Assembly: GCA_022615255.1 (NCBI GenBank)
Contig: JAKEHC010000073.1
Span: 1-18,178, forward strand
From: Candidatus Dadabacteria bacterium
GTDB taxonomy: Bacteria > Desulfobacterota_D > UBA1144 > Nemesobacterales > CSP1-2
DNA length: 18,178 nt
Direction: 5' to 3'
Shown here: piece by piece, positions 11,974-18,178 of the stretch
How positions within the stretch are numbered: position 1 is the stretch's first letter
Layout of the letters: every line of letters begins with the position of its first letter
Made by a program: the position numbers and the translations under genes
The notes under the pieces: generated by a model
What the model was told of the DNA's origin: nothing
Seen by the model: the letters and a program-made list of their open reading frames with translations, nothing else
Databases searched by the model: none

Positions 11974-13266
11974 TTATAAAAGCCTATCCCTTGTGACAAA
12001 GTTAAAATCAATATAGTGCGGTATTTCAGTATCACTGAGAACCTCAAGTTCGCCAGGGAAGCCGTACTGCCCAAGCTCTTTAATATCTCCAAAACGATTT
12101 ACGAGTTTCATAGCCTCCCTCACATCACCTTCGGCAAATAAATTAAGGAGTATTGAAGTCAGGTTCTTAATATCCACTTCTAACTTTTCAAAATCTATTT
12201 TGAATTTTTTAGCCTTGGCATCAAAATTGATTGAGCCGCTTTCCTTAAAAAAGCTGTATGCCAAAAACGCTGAAGCTGTATCAGGATAGTTGTAGAACAT
12301 ACCTCGCCTTATGTATCTAAACATCTCGGCAATAGCAACAACGTAGGCTTTGATCAGTAGATCGTCTTTTAGGAAGTCTTCAGTAAGGTATCTCAAATTA
12401 TAAAGAGCTATCAAATCAGATTTAAGCTCGTGTAGAATCAAATAAGACTTATCTAACTCCGACATCTTCTTATTGATGGAATCCACCCCGTAAAAATGTC
12501 CTAGGTCATGGCCACGAAGCCACACGAGCAAAAGCTTAGAAGTAATGCTTTCATCAAGTCCCTCAATAACCGAATAATCTTCAAGGTACTTTCTAGCAAT
12601 CTCCTTTGAGATTAGCTTAAATCTAGTGGCATATATATTTATAAAAACAGTCATCCTTGACAGGGTAGAAAGATTTTGAGGGGTGCCACCTGAAAAAAAC
12701 ACGCAGATGGGTTTATGCCGGATATTCAGCTCCCCCGCAAGAAAAAATACTTCAATACATCTCATAACGGGTGCGCTCTTCTTAATCGAAAAACCCCTTT
12801 TTTCTTCTGAGACGGGAAGATTTTCTAGGAAAAGGTCAAGTTTTTTATCATATCCCTCTATCAAATTGTCAAAAGATTTATTAATAACTCCAACTGCTCC
12901 GGAGTAGCATCTACTGTTATGCTTATCCCAGGAATGGATCTTCCCTAAAATTAGGTCAATATAGTCCTCTTCTTTACGCCTAAGGGTAATAGAACATATA
13001 TCGTATATTCCTTGTCGCATTGATTCTACCTTACTACTTAAATCAAGCTTCTCCTGACCAGATAGATAGGATGCCCCTCTTTTTAGGGTTTCTACCATTT
13101 TTTGGTAAATTCCATCCTCTAACTCTATAATAGAAGCCTCACCCGCTTTTTGCATGTGATATAGCATTTCAATACACTCAAGTGCATGAAGGAATGAGCG
13201 AATTGGCTGTCTTAGTCCCTCATCAATCTTCATATCTAAATCAACTATGGCGCTTTTCTTATACAT
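11974..13266 (-). CDS. Uncharacterised protein with metallohydrolase-like H-x3-H...E-x3-D pattern
   Basis: I do not recognise a named family. The 430-residue protein is soluble-looking, with no signal peptide or membrane helix, and largely helical. Residues 250-290 contain LRGHDLGHFYG followed by ILHELKSDLIALY: His253, His257, Glu280 and Asp284. The spacing resembles the zinc sites of dipeptidyl-peptidase-III-like (M49) hydrolases (HExxGH ... E-x-RAD), although the HE glutamate is an Asp and the motif is one residue shorter. HDLGH also occurs in HD-domain phosphohydrolases, but no further HD motif pattern is evident. FFSGGTPQNLS (190-200) and FRYIRRGMFYNYPDTASAFL (about 317-336) are other possible motif regions. 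It is a lone gene, flanked by copies 3 and 4 of the palindromic repeat, with only a weak GAGAG ribosome site. Confidence 0.7.
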   Translation of the reverse strand: MYKKSAIVDLDMKIDEGLRQPIRSFLHALECIEMLYHMQKAGEASIIELEDGIYQKMVETLKRGASYLSGQEKLDLSSKVESMRQGIYDICSITLRRKEEDYIDLILGKIHSWDKHNSRCYSGAVGVINKSFDNLIEGYDKKLDLFLENLPVSEEKRGFSIKKSAPVMRCIEVFFLAGELNIRHKPICVFFSGGTPQNLSTLSRMTVFINIYATRFKLISKEIARKYLEDYSVIEGLDESITSKLLLVWLRGHDLGHFYGVDSINKKMSELDKSYLILHELKSDLIALYNLRYLTEDFLKDDLLIKAYVVAIAEMFRYIRRGMFYNYPDTASAFLAYSFFKESGSINFDAKAKKFKIDFEKLEVDIKNLTSILLNLFAEGDVREAMKLVNRFGDIKELGQYGFPGELEVLSDTEIPHYIDFNFVTRDRLL

Positions 13267-13317
13267 GCTCTCTACGATTTTTCTCGTAAGTCCCTTTATT
13301 TTATCAATCTTTTTAAT

Positions 13318-13346
13318 ACAGAGACGACCCGCCGAGTCTTCTTTAC
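13318..13346. repeat. GTAGAGAC-type palindrome, degenerate copy 4
   Basis: The GAGACGACCCGCCG half matches copy 3, but the other half (AGTCTTCTTTAC) and the first bases carry about five substitutions, so the palindrome is broken. It is a decayed copy of the same core variant. Confidence 0.65.
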
Positions 13347-13415
13347 TATCTTTTACTTACCCTATCTATATTAAACGAAATATAAAGCCTTTTTGTAGTT
13401 AATACAAAAAAGGGC

Positions 13416-13443
13416 TTGACATGGGAAAAAATTGTTATATAAT
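13416..13443 (+). promoter_or_regulatory. Near-consensus sigma-70 promoter of tetR
   Basis: TTGACA (13416-13421) and TATAAT (13438-13443) are both perfect consensus, 16 bp apart. The -10 overlaps the palindromic operator, so a strong promoter appears to be kept off by a repressor. Confidence 0.85.
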
Positions 13444-13458
13444 TAACACTGTTAATTA
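13440..13458. promoter_or_regulatory. TetR-type operator 1
   Basis: TAATTAACACTGTTAATTA is an inverted repeat with perfect 8-bp arms around ACT. It covers the end of the -10 and the predicted start site, the usual place for TetR autorepression. Its core TTAAC-N3-GTTAA recurs at 14119-14131. Confidence 0.75.
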
Positions 13459-13488
13459 AAATGACGATGTTAAAGATAGTGAGGAATA

Positions 13489-14100
13489 ATGGGTATTAAG
13501 GAACGGCAGTCACGGCAAAAGGAAATGCTTAGGCAAGAGATTTTAGACGCAGCCAGAGAGCTATTCATTAAAGAAGGCTACGAGAATGTCTCTATGCGCA
13601 AGATTGCAGAGAGGATCGAGTACTCACCAACCACAATATACATATATTTCAAAGATAAATCAGACCTGCTCTATCACTTATGCGAGGAAACCTTCGCCAA
13701 GTTGGTGAAGGAGTTTGAGAAGTTAGGTGATGACCTCAGTGATCCAGTTGCCGTTTTGAAGAAATGTGGGCGAATATATATAGAGTTTGGCTTGAAATAC
13801 CCGAATCACTACAATGTGACGTTTATACTTTGTATCGAGCCTGATGAGGCACGGGGAAAGCATCTCAGCGAAGACTCTATGGGAATGAAGGCGTTTGGTT
13901 ACCTCCGAAAAATTGTCCAGGAATGCGTTAAGCAAAAGAAGTTTCGTGAGGTTGATGTGGAGACAACCAGTCAAGCATTGTGGTCTGGGGTTCACGGGTT
14001 AACCTCACTTCTTATTGCTCATCCTGAGTTCCCCTGGGTTGATAGAGAGCGGTTGATTGACTTTACGCTTGACATGATGATTGAAGGTTTGAAAGCCTAA
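13489..14100 (+). CDS. TetR-family transcriptional regulator
   Basis: The 203-residue protein has a classic TetR N-terminal HTH (about 15-62: ILDAARELFIKEGYENVSMR, then KIAERIEYSPTTIYIYFKDK) and a TetR C-terminal ligand domain with a W-G-VHGLTSLL segment seen in one WHG-type subfamily. Such proteins are repressors released by a small ligand, here probably a lipid or the exported compound. A GTGAGG ribosome site precedes the ATG. It heads the operon tetR-devC-sigma-devA-devB and has a palindrome over its own promoter and another before the permease gene, which points to autoregulation plus control of the transporter. The ligand is unknown. Confidence 0.92.
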   Translation: MGIKERQSRQKEMLRQEILDAARELFIKEGYENVSMRKIAERIEYSPTTIYIYFKDKSDLLYHLCEETFAKLVKEFEKLGDDLSDPVAVLKKCGRIYIEFGLKYPNHYNVTFILCIEPDEARGKHLSEDSMGMKAFGYLRKIVQECVKQKKFREVDVETTSQALWSGVHGLTSLLIAHPEFPWVDRERLIDFTLDMMIEGLKA

Positions 14101-14132
14101 ATTTTTTTGCCATAATGCTTAACGGCGTTAAG
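14089..14132 (+). promoter_or_regulatory. Candidate permease promoter with operator 2
   Basis: TTGAAA (14089-14094) lies in the end of tetR and CATAAT at 14111-14116, 16 bp apart. CTTAAC-GGC-GTTAAG (14118-14132) follows the -10 at once, so it covers the start site. The core matches operator 1, suggesting that TetR also controls an internal promoter of the export genes. Confidence 0.6.
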
Positions 14133-14182
14133 AAAATGATGTGTGTTAATCCAGCTATGAACAAGATTTTGGAGGGTTCAAA

Positions 14183-15307
14183 ATGGCATCATTAGCGAGA
14201 CGAAACCTATTTCATGATAAAGTCCGCTTTGCAGTCACACTCACCGGTATCGTATTCTCTGTGGTTCTTACCTCGATTCAACTAGGACTCTTCATAGGAT
14301 TCACCACGGCAACGTCAAACATCATTGATAACTCAAGGGCAGATCTATGGGTTACTTCAAAGGAACTAACTCATATCGAGAATGGATTGCCTTTCTCAGA
14401 AAGAAAGCTGTATCAAGTCTTAGCGACGCCCGGGGTAGAAAGTGCCCAAAAGCAAATTATCCAGTTTGGCAGTTGGAAGCGCTCTAACGGTGCGGTGGAG
14501 AGCATCACACTTGTAGGATTCAACCTTGACGGGGTAATGGGCGGCCCGTGGAATATAATAAGTGGGAGTATACAAAATCTGAAAACGGCTGACGCTATTA
14601 TTATTGATGAGCTCTACCGCGATAAACTTGGAGTCACACACCTCGGTCAAACGGTCGAAATTGGAGGCTACCGTGCTCGTGTCGTCGGATTCACCAGGAA
14701 CATTCGCACGTTCACGACTGCCCCCCCTGTATTCAGCTCTTTTAAGAACGCACAGAACTACGGCGGTTTAAGAGAAGATCAAACGGTATATATTCTGGTC
14801 AAGGCGAGAGCCGGAGTTGATATTAAAGAACTCAAGAAAGAGCTTATCTCTCGTCTCCGGGATGTAGATGTCTATACCACGGCTGAGTTCAGTCGAAAGC
14901 AAAAGTTTTACTGGATGTTTGGGACGGGAGCAGGATTTACTGTTTTGATCGCAGCTCTTCTAGGGTTTCTAGTCGGGGTGGTGGTAGTGGCACAAACCCT
15001 TTACGCAGCAACTGTAGACCACATCCGGGAGTACGGCACGCTTAAAGCCATGGGGGCGTCAAATGGCTACCTTTATCGCGTAATCATCAAGCAAGCAACG
15101 ATCAGCGGTCTGATCGGGTACGCCGTCGGAATGGCAATTAGCTTAATCCCTATCTACATATCTCAAAGAGGTACAACCGCCATTATTCTTCCCTGGCAAA
15201 TGGGCTTTGGCTTGCTCGTTTTGACGCTACTCATGTGTATCGGTGCATCCCTGGTGTCCATAAACAAGGTGACGCAAATAGACCCGGCGATGGTATTTAA
15301 AGGATGA
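14183..15307 (+). CDS. DevC-like ABC transporter permease (FtsX/MacB fold)
   Basis: The 374-residue inner-membrane protein has the MacB/FtsX layout: a first helix at about 16-40, a long periplasmic region (about 41-250), and three C-terminal helices (about 254-278, 302-325, 338-362), with EYGTLKAMGASNGYL, the cytoplasmic coupling motif of this family. The N-terminal LARRNLFHDKVRFAVTLTGI and the overall pattern fit DevC, the permease of the cyanobacterial DevBCA glycolipid exporter and its relatives. It would work with the ATPase at 16157 and the fusion protein at 16947; an outer-membrane TolC partner is not in the window. A GGAGGG ribosome site sits before the ATG. The stop overlaps a possible ATG at 15304 of the next frame. 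Confidence 0.85.
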   Translation: MASLARRNLFHDKVRFAVTLTGIVFSVVLTSIQLGLFIGFTTATSNIIDNSRADLWVTSKELTHIENGLPFSERKLYQVLATPGVESAQKQIIQFGSWKRSNGAVESITLVGFNLDGVMGGPWNIISGSIQNLKTADAIIIDELYRDKLGVTHLGQTVEIGGYRARVVGFTRNIRTFTTAPPVFSSFKNAQNYGGLREDQTVYILVKARAGVDIKELKKELISRLRDVDVYTTAEFSRKQKFYWMFGTGAGFTVLIAALLGFLVGVVVVAQTLYAATVDHIREYGTLKAMGASNGYLYRVIIKQATISGLIGYAVGMAISLIPIYISQRGTTAIILPWQMGFGLLVLTLLMCIGASLVSINKVTQIDPAMVFKG

Positions 15308-15378
15308 TAAAAAAAGAGGTCAAGATGGTAAAAAAGATGATGACAGAATTCAAGAGAGATTTAATAGGAGGGCAAATC

Positions 15379-16050
15379 ATGCAGATTGATTTAAAAGAGA
15401 GAAAGGATGCTGTGATTGAAGGAAATCATTCAAAAAACATCACAAATATAAATTATGGTGAGTTCTCTGATGAGAATCTTGTTAAAGCCTTTGTGGATGA
15501 TAGAAAAGAAGAGGCTTTTAATGAGATTGTAAATCGTTATGCAGATAAGGTCTTTCGTTTAGCGCTAAGAATAACCCATAACCCACATGACGCTGAAGAG
15601 GTCCTGCAAGAGGTATTTCTCTCCATGGAGAAGTTAGGCACATTTCGAGAGGAATCTAAATTTTCAACATGGCTCTACAGAGTTGCTATAAATGCAGGTT
15701 ATATGCACCTGAGAAATGAAAGGAAATATAAGAATAACGTGAGCCTTGAGAGCGACATGCCTTATAGTGACAATGGTGTGCTCGAGGGGACAGAGTTGAA
15801 CGACTTGAGCAATAGGCCTGATGAACTATTCCTAACCCATGAAGGAATGGAAACAATTGAAACGGCGGTGAATCAACTTCCTTTACCCTACAGGATAGTA
15901 TTCCATCTAAGGGATGTGGAGGGTCTAACGAATCAGGAGGTAGCTAAGTCATTAGGTCTCAGCCTTCCCGCAGTTAAGTCCAGGATACTTAGAGCAAGGC
16001 TTTTTTTAAGGGACAGGCTCTCAGATTATTTTTATGAATGGAGAAAGTAA
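15379..16050 (+). CDS. ECF-type RNA polymerase sigma factor
   Basis: From ATG 15379 the product has 223 residues. Sigma region 2 spans about 45-113 (AFNEIVNRYADKVFRLALRI, DAEEVLQEVFLSMEK, FSTWLYRVAINA) and region 4 about 160-212 (LPLPYRIVFHLRDVEGLTNQ, EVAKSLGLSLPAVKSRILRA). ECF sigma factors direct RNA polymerase to a small regulon, often with an anti-sigma encoded next door; none is present. An upstream ATG at 15304 overlaps the permease stop (ATGA) and would add 25 residues, but 15379 has a textbook AGGAGGG ribosome site, so I prefer it. The roughly 40-residue stretch before region 2 is an unusual extension. Its place between a transporter permease and ATPase suggests a role in amplifying or signalling the export response; this is inference. 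Confidence 0.88.
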   Translation: MQIDLKERKDAVIEGNHSKNITNINYGEFSDENLVKAFVDDRKEEAFNEIVNRYADKVFRLALRITHNPHDAEEVLQEVFLSMEKLGTFREESKFSTWLYRVAINAGYMHLRNERKYKNNVSLESDMPYSDNGVLEGTELNDLSNRPDELFLTHEGMETIETAVNQLPLPYRIVFHLRDVEGLTNQEVAKSLGLSLPAVKSRILRARLFLRDRLSDYFYEWRK

Positions 16051-16156
16051 CTCGAATCCTTATTCTCCAAATTTTGTCTGATTTCATAGTTAAAAAATGA
16101 TGATATTGATTCCTCTTGTGTCTTCTGAATTCGACCGGTTATAAGGAGGGTTTGAA

Positions 16157-16909
16157 ATGCAAACTGCAATTTCGGTACAGAATTTAACTAAAATTTACTC
16201 ATCAGGTGAGGCGGCTGTACTCGCAATTGATGGTGTGAATTTAAATGTAAACTCAGGCGAGGTTGTACTTCTAATGGGACCATCAGGCAGCGGTAAGACA
16301 ACCCTTTTGTCAATAATGGGATGCATACTGCGACCCACATCAGGAAGCGTACGGATCTGCAACCGCGAAGTGACAGGACTAAGCGAGAAGGAATTACCCA
16401 AAGTTCGGCTGGACCATATCGGATTTGTATTTCAAGCTTTCAATCTCTTTCCCACACTTACGGCTGGTGAAAACGTGGAGCTCGCGCTTGACCTGAAAGG
16501 TATAAGTAGCAAAGAGTCAAGACGCCTTGCTACAGGGCTAATTGAGCAAGTTGGTTTGAAGGATAAATACAACGTCTTTCCGTCTAATTTAAGTGGAGGG
16601 CAGAAGCAACGAGTTGCTATTGCCAGGGCGCTCGCCGGGAATCCGGACATAATTCTGGCGGATGAACCGACTGCGGCTCTTGATTCTCATAGCGGTCTTT
16701 CTGTTATGAAAATGCTGCACAATCTGGCGCATAAGGGAGGGAGAGCAGTCGTCATTGTAAGTCATGACAATCGCACGCTTGAATTTGCAGACCGTATCGT
16801 CAATATAGAAGACGGAAAGATTTTGAAAGAGCATATTCCAAGCATTGCTAGGATGCGTAAGGGCACTTTGCCCAAAAGGACTGAAATAGCCAATACCATA
16901 GTGGGGTAA
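16157..16909 (+). CDS. DevA/LolD-like ABC transporter ATPase
   Basis: The 250-residue ATPase has Walker A GPSGSGKT (41-48), Q-loop Gln93 (FVFQAFNLFPTLTAGENV), signature LSGGQ (145-149), Walker B IILADEPTAALD (165-176) and H-loop His203 (IVSHD). The family is that of MacB, LolD and DevA, which power permeases of the FtsX fold by mechanotransmission. AAGGAGGG precedes the ATG. It follows the sigma gene after 106 bp and precedes the fusion protein by 37 bp, so it is the energy unit of this exporter. The C-terminal 25 residues after the last strand (HIPSIARMRKGTLPK) are a short extension. Confidence 0.92.
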   Translation: MQTAISVQNLTKIYSSGEAAVLAIDGVNLNVNSGEVVLLMGPSGSGKTTLLSIMGCILRPTSGSVRICNREVTGLSEKELPKVRLDHIGFVFQAFNLFPTLTAGENVELALDLKGISSKESRRLATGLIEQVGLKDKYNVFPSNLSGGQKQRVAIARALAGNPDIILADEPTAALDSHSGLSVMKMLHNLAHKGGRAVVIVSHDNRTLEFADRIVNIEDGKILKEHIPSIARMRKGTLPKRTEIANTIVG

Positions 16910-16946
16910 AGAAAATCACAAATACCTTTTTTCAAAGGAGGGCGTT

Positions 16947-18026
16947 ATGAAAAGAAAAATCGTTTACTCAATGACACTGCTTTTAATCATCGGACTGGTA
17001 ACCTCATTCTTGATAATTAGCAGAGGGAGAGCCTCACAACCTATCCCAAGTTCATCAGTAAATCCCGAGCTAAAAAGCCTAGTCGCAGCCCCGGGTCGGG
17101 TAGAGCCGATCTCTGAGGAGATAAATCTTGGCGCAGATATAAGCGGTAAAATCAAAGAGGTTCTCGTAGAAGAAGGTGATCAAATCAAGGAAGGCCAAGT
17201 GATCGCTGTCTTAGAAAACGATGATTATCGGGCTCAAGTCAGTTCTGCTGAGGCAATGCTGAAGCTTAAAGAGGCTGAGTTAAGACGAATTATCAATGGT
17301 GCCCGCAATCAAGAACGGCGGGGAGCATGGGCAGAGGTGAAGGAAGCCCAAGCCGTCATGAAAAACGCCCAAGCAGACTTAGAACGTAGACGAGCGCTTT
17401 ATCGCAAAGGAATTATAGCTCGGGAAGAGGTCGAGCGGACAGAACGAGACTACAATGTAGCTAAAGCTCGTTATGAGGCAACTGTAGAGCATCACAGTCT
17501 GATCGACGATGAAGCTCGAGAAGAAGACCGCTCTAAGGCTGAAGCCGATGTCGCTTTAGCAAAAGCCGAGCAAGACGAAGCCCAAGCGATACTAGAGAAA
17601 ACGATTATTCGCTCTCCTGTTACCGGAGTGGTTTTACGCAAGCATTTGAATGCTGGAGAGGTTGTTTCCAATACATCAAATATCACCACGCCTATTGTTA
17701 CCGTTGCCGATAATTCGACCTTGAGAGTACGCGTCGATGTAGATGAGACCGATGTTGGAAAGGTCGAGATTGACCAAAAAGCCTATGTAACCGCTGACGC
17801 TTATGGCAACGAGAAGTTTTGGGGTCGTGTGGTCCGCATTGGACAGGTGCTTGGTAAAAAGAGCTTTCAAACTGATGAACCCACTGAGCGGGTGGATACC
17901 AAGGTTCTGGAGACACTCATAGAGTTGGACAATGTATACAAACTACCTATCGGTCTGCGCGTTGACACATTTATCATAGTGAATAAAGAGCCTGGGGCAA
18001 ATCTCACACAAACCAGCAACCGTTGA
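16947..18026 (+). CDS. DevB-like membrane fusion protein (HlyD family)
   Basis: The 359-residue periplasmic adaptor has an N-terminal anchor helix (about 5-24), a split lipoyl-like domain (GRVEPISEEINLGADISGKI to about 88, and IIRSPVTGVVLRKHLNAGEV at about 214-234) flanking a long helical hairpin (about 90-205, rich in Ala, Glu, Arg and Lys), then a beta-barrel (RVRVDVDETDVGKVE). RVDTKVLETLIELD near the C-terminus is typical of DevB relatives. It would bridge the permease to an outer-membrane channel. GGAGGG precedes the ATG. It is the last gene of the tetR-devC-sigma-devA-devB run. No strong terminator follows in the remaining 150 bp. Confidence 0.9.
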   Translation: MKRKIVYSMTLLLIIGLVTSFLIISRGRASQPIPSSSVNPELKSLVAAPGRVEPISEEINLGADISGKIKEVLVEEGDQIKEGQVIAVLENDDYRAQVSSAEAMLKLKEAELRRIINGARNQERRGAWAEVKEAQAVMKNAQADLERRRALYRKGIIAREEVERTERDYNVAKARYEATVEHHSLIDDEAREEDRSKAEADVALAKAEQDEAQAILEKTIIRSPVTGVVLRKHLNAGEVVSNTSNITTPIVTVADNSTLRVRVDVDETDVGKVEIDQKAYVTADAYGNEKFWGRVVRIGQVLGKKSFQTDEPTERVDTKVLETLIELDNVYKLPIGLRVDTFIIVNKEPGANLTQTSNR

Positions 18027-18178
18027 CTCTTTAAGACTAAATTCCCTTGATCGAATTTGAGTTATAGTAAAGTTATTATGTAATGGGTTTTTATTCGGTA
18101 TACTGAATTCGAGACATTGAAAATAATTTCAAATTGACTATTATTCTTGCGAATCTCCAAGCAGAACGGGTTAAAAAA
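18027..18178. other. Region after devB
   Basis: AT-rich, with no gene seen. It includes near-palindrome TTCGGTATACTGAA and a short TTGAAA/TTTCAA inverted repeat (18117-18132); neither is a convincing terminator. Confidence 0.35.

Larger units (their letters stand above)
13267..13488. other. Divergent control region with repeat, hairpin and tetR promoter
   Basis: This gap carries degenerate palindrome copy 4 (13318-13346), a hairpin GCCTTTTTGTA (13387-13397) with TACAAAAAAGGGC (13403-13415) directly before the -35, and the promoter/operator of the TetR gene. Confidence 0.6.

Noticed and set aside
1..18178. CRISPR arrays or toxin-antitoxin/defence loci
   Set aside because: No regularly spaced direct repeats of CRISPR length and no recognisable cas, toxin or restriction genes were seen.

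Overview
The window is about 18.2 kb of moderate-GC bacterial DNA (about 43% by eye). It looks Gram-negative: there is an RlpA-type lipoprotein with a SPOR domain and a DevBCA-type export cassette. Complete pantothenate genes, a short class III/IV-like PHA synthase and dispersed palindromic repeats in most gaps suggest a deltaproteobacterial or Dadabacteria-like environmental lineage. That placement is inference from gene content only.

Layout. 1-277 (-): start of a secreted formylglycine-generating-enzyme-like protein that runs off the left edge, followed by a gap carrying three different small palindromic repeats. 555-1199 (+): rlpA. 1265-1494: promoter, paired hairpins and a strong intrinsic terminator, together a candidate regulatory leader (possibly the described 'pan' RNA) for the panB-panC-panD operon at 1579-3635 (+). 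3663-4718 (-): PHA synthase.

4886-10129 is the most unusual segment. The 3' end of tRNA-Thr(CGT) (gene at 10111-10182, -) is repeated as an exact 20-bp copy at 4886-4905, as left by integrases that use tRNA genes. The enclosed 5.2 kb holds a DnaB-N/RepA-like ATPase preceded by a cluster of hairpins, a truncated HpaB/4-hydroxybutyryl-CoA dehydratase-family fragment, an SDR oxidoreductase and an Fdc1-like UbiD decarboxylase. No integrase is visible, so this looks like a small or decayed integrative element with catabolic cargo.

10410-11796: a HIT protein (-) diverges from a DUF488 protein and a small HTH/zinc-ribbon regulator (+). 11974-13266 (-): an uncharacterised 430-residue protein with a metalloenzyme-like H-x3-H...E-x3-D pattern. 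13416-18026 (+): a TetR regulator with a near-consensus promoter and an overlapping palindromic operator, then a DevC-like permease, an ECF sigma factor, a DevA-like ATPase and a DevB-like membrane fusion protein. A second palindrome with the same TTAAC-N3-GTTAA core lies just before the permease gene. The simplest reading is a TetR-controlled export operon that also makes its own sigma factor.
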